Shown here in pieces: positions 8,940 through 18,202 of a DNA stretch of 42,851 nucleotides (position 1 is its first letter; each line of letters starts with the position of its first letter). A program made the translations under genes and the position numbers. Source of the DNA: an uncultured Prolixibacteraceae bacterium (GTDB taxonomy: Bacteria; Bacteroidota; Bacteroidia; Bacteroidales; Prolixibacteraceae); NCBI GenBank assembly GCA_903834475.1, contig CAILJH010000286.1:1-42851 (forward strand), given 5' to 3'. Below the pieces are notes generated by a model. The model searched no databases. It was not told the origin of the DNA and saw only the letters and a list, made by a program, of their open reading frames with translations.

Positions 8940-11005
8940 TGACTGAAAAAACCCTGAAAATAATTTTCATTTTTCTGGCTGTGGTCCTGCTGTTTGCTAT
9001 GCTTTTGATCAGTCGGGATGCCGGCATCTCGGGCGATGAAGAGGTCCATTACAAGCATTCCGAAATGGTGTACAATTACTTCAGTTCGATGGGAAAGGAT
9101 CAGTCATCGCTCGATACGCCCAAAACCCACCTTCAGTATTATGGACAAACATTTGATAACCTGGTTACAGTTCTCGTCCACTGGTTTGGAATTGAAGATA
9201 TCTATGGTTTCAGGCATCTGATGTGCAGTTTTGCCGGCTGGTTAACCATTTTGGTAACTGCTTTGTTTGCCGCATATTTTTCGGGATACGGAGCCGCCAT
9301 TCTGGTTATCTTGCTGTTTGCTGTTTCACCGGGTTTTTTGGGTCATTCACAAAATAACCTGAAAGACATTCCCTTTGCGCTGGCATATATTTCAAGTATT
9401 TATTTTTCATTGAAACTTGTTTTTTCTGAAAAGAAACCTTCCAAACAAACGATTATTCTGCTGATTTTAAGCATTGCTTTTGCCATCGGAATCCGTGCCG
9501 GGGGAATTCTGGTCGTTTTTTATCTTGGTTTTTTCATGCTCCTGAAAACTATCTTAGATTGGGTCGAAAGTAAAGAACTGAATACAGAATTTCTCAAAAA
9601 GCAACTTTTGTTATTCTTCGGAATTTCGGTTGCCGGCTATTTGATTGGACTTCTCACCTGGCCCTACGCACTGCAAAATCCGATACTGAACCCATGGAAA
9701 TCATTTCAGGTAATGACACATTTTCCGACCACTGTCCGGCAAATATTTGAAGGCCGGTTCGAATGGTCTGATTTTCATCCCTGGTATTACCTGCCAAAAT
9801 ACATGGCTATTACCATACCATTGGTTGTATTTTCTGGAATAGCTGCCTTTCTGATTAATGCGCGAAAAAATTACACTACAAATCAACAGATTCAATTGCT
9901 GCTTCTGGGATTCACCATTTTGTTTCCGCTGATTTTTGTCCTTCTGAAACAGTCGAACCTATATGGTTCGTGGAGGCATTTTTTGTTTGTTTACCCCGGT
10001 ATCCTGCTCATTTCAGCCCTGGGAATTCATGCATTTCTGGTAAGATTTAAAAAACGGATCATCCGGATTCCTGCAATTTTGCTGCTGCTGATTTTGATTC
10101 TTCATCCGCTCCGGTTTATGGCGGCCAACCATCCGTATTATTACCTGTATTACAATCAGCTGACCGGCGGATTGAAAGGTGCCTACGGAAGTTACGAAAC
10201 TGATTACTATTACCATACGATGCGCCAAGGGTCCGAATGGCTTCAGGAATACCTGAAAAACAAACCGGATACCGGCAAGATAATCGTCGGCGGAAACTTC
10301 CCGAGCCAATGGTATTTCAGAAAAAATAACCGGGTAAAATTCGTGTATTTCCCTTACCAAGACCGCAGTAAGTGCGACTGGGATTATGCCATTATTGCCA
10401 ACAGCTACATTTCACCCTATCAGTTGAAAAACAAAATCTGGCCACCTGCAAATACAATTCACACGATTTTTGCTGATGGAATGCCGGTTTGTGCTGTCAT
10501 TGAACGGCTTACAAAGGATGATTTTCATGGAATCGAAGAGCTGAAAAAGGGCGATTACATTAAATCTGCGTTGCTTTTTCAAAATGCGTTACAAGTTGAT
10601 ATTCAAAATGAACTGATCTTTTATAAATTTGCCGAGTCTTTATCGGACGCCGGACAGGATGAACAAGCTGAACAGCAGCTTAAAAAATGCCTGGATATTA
10701 ATCCGGATTACGAACAGGCACTGGGTTTATTGGGCGATCTGGCATTGAAAAAAGGTACGGTGGAGGAAGCTGCCAGCTATTACCAAAAGGCAATTCAGGC
10801 CAACCGGAAGTATTTCGATGTTTATCCGAAACTGGCTGGAATATATGCTGAAACCAATGTTTCAAAGGCCCGTAAAGTACTTCGGGATTGCCTGAAATTG
10901 AATTCGAGGTACAAACCGGCACTCGAAGCTTTGGCAGAAACATACCGGAAAACGGATCCTGCAATTGCCCGGAAATATGATGAAATGATAGATAAATTAA
11001 AATAA
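8939..11005 (+). CDS. GT-C (GT39/ArnT-like) membrane glycosyltransferase with C-terminal TPR domain
   Basis: 688 residues. The first ~430 residues hold about ten hydrophobic helices. In the first external loop the sequence RDAGISGDEEVHYKHSEM carries the acidic pair expected of GT-C enzymes that use lipid-phosphate sugars. After a soluble segment (~430-530), residues ~535-688 are TPR-like repeats (for example ALLFQNALQVD, QLKKCLDINPDYEQALGLLG and ASYYQKAIQANRKYF). The coupled GT2 gene upstream would supply the lipid-linked sugar, and this enzyme would transfer it to a glycan or protein on the periplasmic side. The TPR tail may recruit a partner. The acceptor is unknown. Confidence 0.78.
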   Translation: MTEKTLKIIFIFLAVVLLFAMLLISRDAGISGDEEVHYKHSEMVYNYFSSMGKDQSSLDTPKTHLQYYGQTFDNLVTVLVHWFGIEDIYGFRHLMCSFAGWLTILVTALFAAYFSGYGAAILVILLFAVSPGFLGHSQNNLKDIPFALAYISSIYFSLKLVFSEKKPSKQTIILLILSIAFAIGIRAGGILVVFYLGFFMLLKTILDWVESKELNTEFLKKQLLLFFGISVAGYLIGLLTWPYALQNPILNPWKSFQVMTHFPTTVRQIFEGRFEWSDFHPWYYLPKYMAITIPLVVFSGIAAFLINARKNYTTNQQIQLLLLGFTILFPLIFVLLKQSNLYGSWRHFLFVYPGILLISALGIHAFLVRFKKRIIRIPAILLLLILILHPLRFMAANHPYYYLYYNQLTGGLKGAYGSYETDYYYHTMRQGSEWLQEYLKNKPDTGKIIVGGNFPSQWYFRKNNRVKFVYFPYQDRSKCDWDYAIIANSYISPYQLKNKIWPPANTIHTIFADGMPVCAVIERLTKDDFHGIEELKKGDYIKSALLFQNALQVDIQNELIFYKFAESLSDAGQDEQAEQQLKKCLDINPDYEQALGLLGDLALKKGTVEEAASYYQKAIQANRKYFDVYPKLAGIYAETNVSKARKVLRDCLKLNSRYKPALEALAETYRKTDPAIARKYDEMIDKLK

Positions 11006-11022
11006 CTCTTAAAATTTAAACA

Positions 11023-11277
11023 ATGAAAAAATTGATGATGTTGGCCCTTTTTGGCCTCTTGTTTATTGGCGGGATGACCAAATCCTACGCTCAGGGAGAT
11101 TCAGCAACGGTAGCTGAAGAACCAAAAGATACGATTTCGATCGACAATATGGATCCTAAGTTCTATGAAGAAGAAGCCCCAAAAGAATCGTCAAACACAA
11201 TGACCTACGCCATTATCGGTGGTATCGTGGTGATTGGCGGAGGAGCCTTCTATTTCATGAAAAAGAAAAAGAAATAA
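11023..11277 (+). CDS. Small signal-peptide protein with C-terminal membrane helix, unknown function
   Basis: 84 residues. The N-terminal signal peptide ends near SYAQ (residue ~24). A short acidic linker (EEPKDTISIDNMDPKFYEEEAPKE) follows, then a helix (NTMTYAIIGGIVVIGGGAFYFM) and the tail KKKKK. The tail should stay in the cytoplasm, giving a single-pass protein with an exposed acidic periplasmic stretch. It starts 17 bases after the glycosyltransferase gene, so it is probably the last gene of that operon. I recognise no family. Confidence 0.7.
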   Translation: MKKLMMLALFGLLFIGGMTKSYAQGDSATVAEEPKDTISIDNMDPKFYEEEAPKESSNTMTYAIIGGIVVIGGGAFYFMKKKKK

Positions 11278-11300
11278 GGAAAACCTTGAATAATCTGCAT

Positions 11301-11334
11301 AAAAAAAGCTCGCCGTTTCCGGAGAGCTTTTTTT
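11301..11334. terminator. Bidirectional intrinsic terminator
   Basis: AAAAAAAGCTC at 11301 and GAGCTTTTTTT at 11324 form the stem, enclosing an inner CCG/CGG pairing. It has an A-run on one side and a T-run on the other. It lies between the convergent small membrane protein and purine permease genes and suits both. Confidence 0.85.
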
Positions 11335-11350
11335 ATGGGTTCAAGTATCA

Positions 11351-12733
11351 TCAGGCCGCTTCCGTCAGGAACAGATAACGGACAATGACCAGTACAAAAA
11401 GCAGATACATCATCCAATGTACATTTTTGGCTTTGCCTGTGATAACCTTCAGCAAGGTATAGAAAATGATACCAGCTGCAACTCCGTTGGCGATGCTGTA
11501 TGTAAATGGCATCATGATGATACACATGAAAGCAGGAAAGCCTTCCGTGAAATCTTCAAAGTCAATATCCTTAATTGCTGAAACCATCAACAAACCTACA
11601 ATGATTAATGCGGGAGCAGTAGCAGCGTCTGGAATCAATCCTGCCAATGGAGCAAGAATCAGTGCAACCAGAAACAAAATCCCGGTGGTTACAGCGGTTA
11701 AACCGGTGCGACCTCCTTCACTGATACCAGCAGCACTTTCAACATAAGCAGTTACAGTACTGGTTCCCATCAAAGCTCCGAAAGAAACTCCGAATGCATC
11801 AACCAGCATGGCCTTTCCAATTTTCGGAGAATTGCCATCTTTATCAATCAGTCCAGCCTTGTTAGCTGTTCCAACAAGAGTTCCGAAAGTATCGAACAAT
11901 TCAACAAAGGTGAAAGTGAATACAACAGTCCAGATTCCCATGCTTAATGCACCTCTTATATCGAGTTCAAATACTGCAAGGTGTGAAAAATCAGGCAACG
12001 CGAAAGGTGAAAAACCTGCGGCAATTTTAGTCACGCCCATCGGAATTCCGATAATGGTGGTCACAATAATTCCAATAAGCAGAGAGCCTTTTACACGTAA
12101 AGCCATCATTGCGGCTGTAAGGCCAAGTCCGAGTAAGGTAAGTAACATGGCAGGATTCTTCAGGCTACCTAATCCAATATTCCATTCGAAGAAAAGCAAG
12201 CCTGCCTTTCCACCTGTTGCCTTTAAGGTATCCAGAGTTGGAGGAATCAAGTTGGTTGAAACTGCCATAATCTCAGACAATTTCAGTCCGATAATGGTAA
12301 TAAACAGTCCGATACCAACAGTAATCGCTACTTTCAGCGAACGTGGAACGGCAACAACCAGAATCTGCCGTACTTTGGTAATGGTCAGTAAAATAAAGAT
12401 TAAACCTGAGATGAAAACGGCACCAAGAGCCACTCTCCAGGGCATTCCAACGCCAGCCAAAGCAACGGTAGCAAAAAAGGCATTCAAGCCCATTCCCGGA
12501 GCCAAAGCGATTGGAAAATTAGCAACCAAACCCATGGCAATAGTTACAAAACCAGCGGCAATGGCGGTAGCAAAAAAGACAGCATTCTTATCCATTCCGG
12601 TAGCCGAAAGGATATTTGGGTTCAGGAACAGAATATAGGCCATCGTCATGAAGGTAGTGATACCTGCAACGATCTCGGTGCGTACAGTCGTTTTGTTCTC
12701 CTGCAGCTTGAAATATTTGGTTATAAATTCCAT
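11351..12733 (-). CDS. NCS2/AzgA family purine (hypoxanthine/guanine/adenine) permease
   Basis: 460 residues and about twelve to fourteen hydrophobic helices. Family hallmarks are EIVAGITTFMTMAYILFLNP near the N-terminus, ALAPGMGLNAFFA (~80) and TFVELFDTFGTLVGTANKAG (~275-295), which contains the conserved substrate-binding acidic residues of AzgA/PbuG/PbuO transporters, and TSTVTAYVESAAGISEGGRTG. These proteins import purine bases with protons across the inner membrane. It lies 11 bases downstream of the DUF5020 outer-membrane gene on the same strand, so the two probably form an operon covering both membranes. Which purine is preferred cannot be told. Confidence 0.9.
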   Translation of the reverse strand: MEFITKYFKLQENKTTVRTEIVAGITTFMTMAYILFLNPNILSATGMDKNAVFFATAIAAGFVTIAMGLVANFPIALAPGMGLNAFFATVALAGVGMPWRVALGAVFISGLIFILLTITKVRQILVVAVPRSLKVAITVGIGLFITIIGLKLSEIMAVSTNLIPPTLDTLKATGGKAGLLFFEWNIGLGSLKNPAMLLTLLGLGLTAAMMALRVKGSLLIGIIVTTIIGIPMGVTKIAAGFSPFALPDFSHLAVFELDIRGALSMGIWTVVFTFTFVELFDTFGTLVGTANKAGLIDKDGNSPKIGKAMLVDAFGVSFGALMGTSTVTAYVESAAGISEGGRTGLTAVTTGILFLVALILAPLAGLIPDAATAPALIIVGLLMVSAIKDIDFEDFTEGFPAFMCIIMMPFTYSIANGVAAGIIFYTLLKVITGKAKNVHWMMYLLFVLVIVRYLFLTEAA

Positions 12734-12744
12734 ATTTGTTTCGA

Positions 12745-13449
12745 TTAGAAAGTGTATTTAAGAGCTGCTGTTGGATTAATACGAAATCCTTTAGTAGGGT
12801 TTCCAGTAAAGTTGAAACCTAATTCCTGTTCAGTTCCAACAGAAAAGTTTTTATTGAAATTGTACCATAACTGAGGCTCAGAAAGGAATACATATTGGGT
12901 TTTTTCAGTTCCAAATACATTGTCTTCTTTCCAGAAATCAGCAAAACCATCGAACCTCATTTTTCCCTTCATGAAATTGACATACCATACACCGGTCAAC
13001 TGAAAGGAAGCACTGTTTTTTCCCTGTATCGTCTTGAACAAGGTCTGAATGGTATAACCACTTGAAAAGTCTTTGGCATTCTTTGAATATTCAAAACCTC
13101 CCAAAAAAGCGTTGTTGATCTGGTAAGCACCTCCGGCAGGTCCGGATTTCCATTGTCCAAAACCACCATTGTATTCTATATGAGCAGCAAATGGCGATTT
13201 GCCTATAGTAAAGGCACGGGCAATTTCCCAATAAGCCAGACTAACTCCTTTAACATCGCCGGCCTTACCATCTCCATAGTTCATGTCAATAAAAAAGAAT
13301 GTGTTACCGGTTTTGTCAGGCTTGAACATCTCAACAGTAGTAGTTAAAAAACCCCGGTCTTTCCCCATGTCGTAATGAGTTTGGAGGTTCTGTGCATAAG
13401 TGCCTGCACCAAGCAGGCTAACAAACAAAGCAAGGACTAATTTCTTCAT
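12745..13449 (-). CDS. DUF5020-type outer-membrane protein (Tsx-like nucleoside channel candidate)
   Basis: 234 residues with a signal peptide ending at TYAQ (~20). The mature part has alternating strands with aromatic residues (NTFFFIDMNYGDG, SLAYWEIARAF, FDGFADFWKED) and ends in ALKYTF, a C-terminal phenylalanine typical of outer-membrane beta barrels. The pattern fits DUF5020, which is related to the nucleoside-specific channel Tsx. The purine permease follows after 11 bases, which fits purine or nucleoside passage through the outer membrane. The family call rests on recall of the motif pattern; the barrel call is firmer than the substrate. Confidence 0.7.
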   Translation of the reverse strand: MKKLVLALFVSLLGAGTYAQNLQTHYDMGKDRGFLTTTVEMFKPDKTGNTFFFIDMNYGDGKAGDVKGVSLAYWEIARAFTIGKSPFAAHIEYNGGFGQWKSGPAGGAYQINNAFLGGFEYSKNAKDFSSGYTIQTLFKTIQGKNSASFQLTGVWYVNFMKGKMRFDGFADFWKEDNVFGTEKTQYVFLSEPQLWYNFNKNFSVGTEQELGFNFTGNPTKGFRINPTAALKYTF

Positions 13450-13561
13450 AGTTTAATATTTAAGTTGGATGTATAAAAGATTGCTAAAACTAACTAAAAG
13501 ATTGCTCCGTAAACTTTATTATGATCTCTGCAGGCCAATTGTTACTAACACTTTTCTAACA

Positions 13562-13583
13562 AATTCTAATTTGAATTAGAATT
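13562..13583. promoter_or_regulatory. Perfect 10-bp inverted repeat in a divergent promoter region
   Basis: AATTCTAATT-TG-AATTAGAATT: both arms match fully around a 2-base centre. It lies 113 bases upstream of the DUF5020 start and 141 bases upstream of the aldo/keto reductase start. The symmetry and place fit an operator for a dimeric repressor; the regulator is not in view. No U-run follows, so a terminator is unlikely. Confidence 0.5.
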
Positions 13584-13723
13584 GCCCGGCATTAGAAACG
13601 GACAAATCAAGAAATATTTGTATATCTTCAACCTCACAATTAGTAATAAGGATTGTGATATCCCGAAATAAAAGTCTCCGCTCTTTATAATAATTTTTTG
13701 TAACCCAATAGAAACCAGTTGCT

Positions 13724-14608
13724 ATGAAACCAATTTCAAGAAGACAGTTTATTCAAACCGGAATGATAGGTGCCGCAGCCGTATCGACCGGTTTTGCCAA
13801 TGTTGTTTATGCAAGTTCAGCCAGTTTGCAGATTGATCGGGTCAAACTGGGTAAAACCGGACTGGTTATTCCGCGTCTGGCACTCGGAACGGGTTCCCAT
13901 GGAGGAAATCAGTCCTCAGATATGACTCGCATGGGCGTTGAAAACTGGGTAAAAATAGCCCGGTACGCTCAGGAAAGAGGACTCACTTTTTATGATGCAG
14001 CCGATCTTTACGGATCGCATCAAAATGTAAAGGAAATCCTGAAAGAAGTACCCCGTGAAAAAGCCACCATACTTACTAAAATATGGACGCGTCCTGAAAA
14101 ATGGAATCAGGATACTCCGGTGAAAACGATCGACCGTTTCAGAAGAGAAACAGGTTCCGACTATTTTGATATCCTATTGTTGCATTGCATGACCAACGGG
14201 AAATGGCAGGAAGAACGGAAACCATACATCGAAGCCCTTTCAGAAGCCAAACAAAAAGGAATTGTGAAAACCATCGGACTCTCGTGTCACAGTTTCGATG
14301 CCTTGAAAATTGCAGCTGAAGATCCGTGGGTGGATGTAATCCTGGCCCGTATCAATCCGGAAGGTGTCATTATGGATGCAAGTCCGGAAGAAGTAATGGC
14401 CGTTCTCAAAAAAGCACACGACAACGGGAAAGGCATCATCGGAATGAAAATTTTTGGAGAAGGACGCTTTACCGAAGAAGCACAGCGTGAAAAATCGCTC
14501 CAATATGCCATCGGGAGCGGGAACATTGACTCCATGACCATCGGTGTGACAACCAAAGAACAGATTGATGAGAATGTGAACCGGATCATGCGAATTGTGA
14601 AAGGATAA
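13724..14608 (+). CDS. Exported aldo/keto reductase, Tat signal
   Basis: 294 residues. The N-terminus SRRQFIQTGMIGAAAVSTG is a twin-arginine signal, probably cleaved near residue 30. The domain then starts with LGKTGLVIPRLALGTG. The catalytic tetrad of the aldo/keto reductase family is visible: D91 and Y96 in DAADLYGSH, K119 in ILTKIW, and H154 in LLLHCM. The barrel is shorter than cytoplasmic members but the C-terminal cofactor region (SGNIDSMTIGVTTKEQI) is present. Secreted members are common in Bacteroidota and often sit with Gfo/Idh/MocA proteins. The carbonyl substrate is unknown. Confidence 0.85.
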   Translation: MKPISRRQFIQTGMIGAAAVSTGFANVVYASSASLQIDRVKLGKTGLVIPRLALGTGSHGGNQSSDMTRMGVENWVKIARYAQERGLTFYDAADLYGSHQNVKEILKEVPREKATILTKIWTRPEKWNQDTPVKTIDRFRRETGSDYFDILLLHCMTNGKWQEERKPYIEALSEAKQKGIVKTIGLSCHSFDALKIAAEDPWVDVILARINPEGVIMDASPEEVMAVLKKAHDNGKGIIGMKIFGEGRFTEEAQREKSLQYAIGSGNIDSMTIGVTTKEQIDENVNRIMRIVKG

Positions 14609-14643
14609 GGCCTCTCCCCAACCCTCTCCAAAGGAGAGGGAGA
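14608..14643. repeat. Short copy of the C/G-rich intergenic palindrome
   Basis: GGCCTCTCCCCAACCC leads into the hairpin CCCTCTCC-AAA-GGAGAGGG (14622-14640), directly after the aldo/keto reductase stop. It resembles the ends of the element at 6376-6516. The hairpin could double as a transcript 3' end, though no T-run follows. Confidence 0.6.
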
Positions 14644-14700
14644 TTTGCCAGTTGCAGCATTAAAGCAACATGAAGACCGAAACTTGAAACCAACAAACCT

Positions 14701-16341
14701 ATGCAACAAGACAAACTCATTGAACTATTTGCTCAATCTTTCAGGGATAACTGGTCGTTACCTGCATTTTCCGATTATCAGGGTTCCACTTGCACATATG
14801 GCGAAGCGGCGCAGATCATCAGGCAAATCCATTGTTGTTTTCGTGAAATCGGGCTCAAAAAAGGAGATAAGATTGCTCTTCTGGGAAGAAATTCTTCCAA
14901 TTGGGCCATCTCGTTTTTGGCGATTTCAGGCTATGGTGCAGTTTCGATACCGATCTTGCCCGATTTCAATCCGGAAGATATTACCCAGATTCTGAACCAT
15001 TCCGAATCGGTATTTTTGTTTGCTGCCGATAATTTATTTGACAAACTCGATCGAGAAAAGATTCCGGGAATCCGGGGAGTTATCAACCTGACTGATTTTT
15101 CAGCCCTTTCGTTTGTCAATCAGGAAGTAAAAGACCGCTGGAAGAAATATTTTACTGTTGAACATGCCGGTAAATCGAGTCCGGATAACTTTATTCTGGA
15201 AGAATTTCAGTCTGTAGAACTTGCAATTATTTCATACACCAGCGGAACTTCGGGATTCACAAAAGGAGTGATGATTCCGGCCCGAAGCCTGCTGTCGAAT
15301 GTTATTTATGCCCGTGAACACATGCCGTTGAAAGCAGGCGATCCGATCGTTTCCTTTTTGCCAATGGCCCATATTTTTGGTTTGCTTTTCGAATTTCTCT
15401 TCCCTGTTTCGGTCGGTTGTCATGTCACTTTCCTGACGAAGCCGCCTACTCCGCAAATCATCGTTAAAGCATTTCAGGAAGTGAAACCAAAGCTGATCCT
15501 TTCGGTTCCGCTGGTTATCGAAAAAATATACAAAAAGCGGATTCTTCCGGCCCTTGAAAAGCCTGTTGTAAAATTTCTTATGAAAGTGCCTGTCATCCAA
15601 ATCATCCTGCATAAAAAAGTATTGGCCAGTCTGGTCGAAACATTTGGTGGAAATTTCCATGAAATCGTGATTGGCGGTGCACCATTGAGCAAAGAAGTAG
15701 AACTTTTTTTCAGGAAAATAAAATTCCCGTTTACCATCGGTTACGGAATGACCGAATGCGGACCACTGATTTCGTATGAACCTTCCACAAGTTTTCGACC
15801 TTTGTCGGCCGGAAGATTGGTTGACCGCATGGAGGTTCGGATTGATTCAGTAGATCCATTCAGTCAGGTGGGCGAAATTTTGGTGAAAGGAGCCCATGTG
15901 ATGCTTGGCTATTATAAAAATGAAAAGGCAAGCACTGACGCGATCGACAGCGATGGCTGGCTGCATACAGGCGACCTGGGTATTATCGATGCCGACAATT
16001 TCATATATATCAAAGGCCGCAGCAAAAACATGTTGCTCGGGTCATCGGGTCAGAATATTTATCCGGAAGAAATGGAAGCCAGACTCAGCAACTATCCTTT
16101 TGTGCTGGAGTGCGTGATTACTGAACGCGAAGGCAAACTGGTCGCATTTGTATTTGCCGATCCTGAACAGCTTGACGCCGAAAAACCAGGTGAAAACCAC
16201 CTGAAGGAAATTATGGCTGAAAACCTTATTCAAGTCAACAAAGAACTCCCAAAATATGCTCAGCTAAGTTCAATCATTCTGGTTGACAAGGAATTTGAGA
16301 AAACCCCGAAACGAAACATCAAGCGGTATTTATACACATAG
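14701..16341 (+). CDS. AMP-forming long-chain acyl-CoA synthetase
   Basis: 546 residues. The ANL-superfamily motifs are all present in order: the P-loop YTSGTSGFTKGV (~178), PMAHIFGLLFE, GYGMTECGPLISYEP (~350), the hinge GWLHTGDLGIID (~420) and a C-terminal NMLLGSSGQNIYPEEME. The usual catalytic lysine near the end may be in EKTPKRNIKRYL. The enzyme would activate a fatty acid with ATP and join it to CoA. It lies 92 bases after the aldo/keto reductase on the same strand. Members of this subgroup act on medium or long chains, but the chain length cannot be read from the sequence. Confidence 0.88.
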   Translation: MQQDKLIELFAQSFRDNWSLPAFSDYQGSTCTYGEAAQIIRQIHCCFREIGLKKGDKIALLGRNSSNWAISFLAISGYGAVSIPILPDFNPEDITQILNHSESVFLFAADNLFDKLDREKIPGIRGVINLTDFSALSFVNQEVKDRWKKYFTVEHAGKSSPDNFILEEFQSVELAIISYTSGTSGFTKGVMIPARSLLSNVIYAREHMPLKAGDPIVSFLPMAHIFGLLFEFLFPVSVGCHVTFLTKPPTPQIIVKAFQEVKPKLILSVPLVIEKIYKKRILPALEKPVVKFLMKVPVIQIILHKKVLASLVETFGGNFHEIVIGGAPLSKEVELFFRKIKFPFTIGYGMTECGPLISYEPSTSFRPLSAGRLVDRMEVRIDSVDPFSQVGEILVKGAHVMLGYYKNEKASTDAIDSDGWLHTGDLGIIDADNFIYIKGRSKNMLLGSSGQNIYPEEMEARLSNYPFVLECVITEREGKLVAFVFADPEQLDAEKPGENHLKEIMAENLIQVNKELPKYAQLSSIILVDKEFEKTPKRNIKRYLYT

Positions 16342-16430
16342 AAAAAGGAAAAGAGGAAAGGAAAAGAGGGAAAATGATGTCAACCCCAAAGTTATAACTT
16401 GGGACCACTCTGATATGTCAGGAAATTAAA

Positions 16431-16533
16431 ATTGCCACCAAGTCGCCAAGACACTAAGTTGCACAAAACACTGAATATCTGCTACGTCATCTTGGTGAAT
16501 CCTTCGGGTTTTTGTGCCTTTGTGGCAGAAAAA
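16431..16533. repeat. Degenerate intergenic repeat of the GCCACNAAG...CTTTGTGGC type
   Basis: TTGCCACCAAGTCGCCAAGA (16431 on) and GTGCCTTTGTGGCAGA (near 16515) are imperfect reverse complements some 65 bases apart. Palindromes that read GCCACNAAGNCNCNAAG are scattered between genes in many bacterial genomes. This one separates the convergent acyl-CoA synthetase and beta-glucosidase genes. Confidence 0.5.
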
Positions 16534-16557
16534 GGCTTTCCGGAGCAGACTCTACCT

Positions 16558-17970
16558 TTATTTCAGAAAATCGCGGAACCAAAAACCGGAATCTTTGACT
16601 GTACGTTCCTGCGTTTCAAAATCGTTGTAAACCATACCAAATCTTGGCCGGAAACCTTCGGCCCATTCAAAATTGTCAATAAATGTCCAGGCAAAATAGC
16701 CTGTCACATTGACCCCTTCCTGTTTCGCCCTGAGAATATTTTGCAGGTATCGTTTGTAAAAGTTAATCCTTTGAGGATCATTTATTCGTCCGTTGATCAA
16801 CTGATCAGGAAAGGCTGCACCATTCTCGGTTACAATAATTTCTTTAACCGGATATTTGGCAAACTGCTTTATAATTTCATAAATCCCTTCAGGATATACC
16901 TCCCAGCCCATATCGGTTACTTCCGAATCGTCTTCCGGTTTGACCCGATTGGCCCAGATAAACGGGATCAGGGAAGGTTTTGCAACAACTCTGAAATAGT
17001 TCTGTATTCCGATGAAATCAAAATCAAACTTTACGTTTTCAATGTCCTCCGGGTGAATATGTTTTTCAATTTTCTTCAGTATGGGGAAATCCTGAACCGG
17101 ATAGCCCATCCCCAGCGACGGTTCGATAAACAGCCGGTTTAATACCACATCGAGCCTTTGGGCCGCGCGCTGATGACTTCCTGTCATCTTATGAGGCTCG
17201 GTGTATGAACATGACAATGCTGTACCAATGTGACTGTTTTCCACATTCCTTCTGATAATTCGCCCACCTTCAGCCTGACAAAGGTTCGCGTGATGAACAG
17301 AAGCCATGAATTTGTGGATTCCAGTACGGTTTGGAGCATGAATTCCAGAAAGATAACCTAATGTAGTGAAGCTTGCCGGTTCGTTGAGAACCATCCAGTG
17401 CCTGATCCGATCACCAAATCTCCGGGTGCATAAATCGGCATATTCTGAGAACCACCCAATCATTTCGCGATTGGTCCAACCACCCTTATCTTCAAGTGCC
17501 TGAGGCAAATCCCAGTGATACAGCACAGCCCATGGCTCGATGCCCAACTCCAGGCAGGTATCAATCATTCGATTGTAAAAGTCAATTCCTTTTTCATTGA
17601 TTCGTCCGGTGCCGTCCGGCAAAATCCGGGCCCACGAAAATGAAAACCGGAAATTTTTAAAATTCAGTTTTTTTAGGAGCTTCAGATCGTCTTCATACCG
17701 GTTGTAAAAGTCGATGGCAATTTTTCCATTCGATTTGTCTTTTATATGACTTTGCTTGCTTGTAAATCGATCCCAAACGGATTCTCCTTTCCCATCCGCG
17801 TCCGATGCACCTTCAATCTGGTATGCAGAAGTTGCGACACCCCAATAAAAGTCATCTCCAAAATCTCCTTTTGAAATTTCATGAGCTTCACTACTTACCG
17901 GCAGGATCGGTTTTAACTTCCATAATGCTGTAAGAACTGCCATTGTTTTAATAAATTCCAACCGAACCAT
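16558..17970 (-). CDS. GH1 family beta-glucosidase
   Basis: 470 residues. FYWGVATSAYQIEGASDADGK is the GH1 signature near the N-terminus. The acid/base is E197 in VLNEP and the nucleophile E382 in VTENGAAF. The C-terminal GYFAWTFIDNFEWAEGFRPRFG holds the aglycone/glucose-binding tryptophan segment. GH1 enzymes cleave beta-glucosides or galactosides with retention. The first ~30 residues (MVRLEFIKTMAVLTALWKL...) are an unusual extension for a GH1; it may be a poor signal peptide or the start may be at a later ATG. No transporter lies beside it. Confidence 0.9.
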   Translation of the reverse strand: MVRLEFIKTMAVLTALWKLKPILPVSSEAHEISKGDFGDDFYWGVATSAYQIEGASDADGKGESVWDRFTSKQSHIKDKSNGKIAIDFYNRYEDDLKLLKKLNFKNFRFSFSWARILPDGTGRINEKGIDFYNRMIDTCLELGIEPWAVLYHWDLPQALEDKGGWTNREMIGWFSEYADLCTRRFGDRIRHWMVLNEPASFTTLGYLSGIHAPNRTGIHKFMASVHHANLCQAEGGRIIRRNVENSHIGTALSCSYTEPHKMTGSHQRAAQRLDVVLNRLFIEPSLGMGYPVQDFPILKKIEKHIHPEDIENVKFDFDFIGIQNYFRVVAKPSLIPFIWANRVKPEDDSEVTDMGWEVYPEGIYEIIKQFAKYPVKEIIVTENGAAFPDQLINGRINDPQRINFYKRYLQNILRAKQEGVNVTGYFAWTFIDNFEWAEGFRPRFGMVYNDFETQERTVKDSGFWFRDFLK

Positions 17971-18202
17971 TATTACTTCTTATCTGGTGATTTTTGCCCG
18001 GCAAATTTATTATTTATCAGAAGATTCCTTCCAACTTACCTTAAAGAATTTTTTATGGATTCCTATCTTAGCTCAGTTCGATATGAAATTGAATCGTTAC
18101 TTAAAAGAAATTTAAAGCAATTATGAGAATTTAACCTCGGTCATTTTAGAATCTTTTGAATAAGGTTCAGCCAAATATTTTAGCATTGACCGGAGTGACC
18201 TT

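Noticed and set aside
11808-12638. 276-codon open frame on the plus strand
   Set aside because: It is antisense to the purine permease, whose family motifs are clear on the other strand.
13450-13723. Possible purine riboswitch ahead of the purine operon
   Set aside because: The conserved purine-aptamer loop sequences were not found on either strand.
16432-17142. 236-codon open frame on the plus strand
   Set aside because: It is antisense to the GH1 gene and starts within an intergenic repeat.
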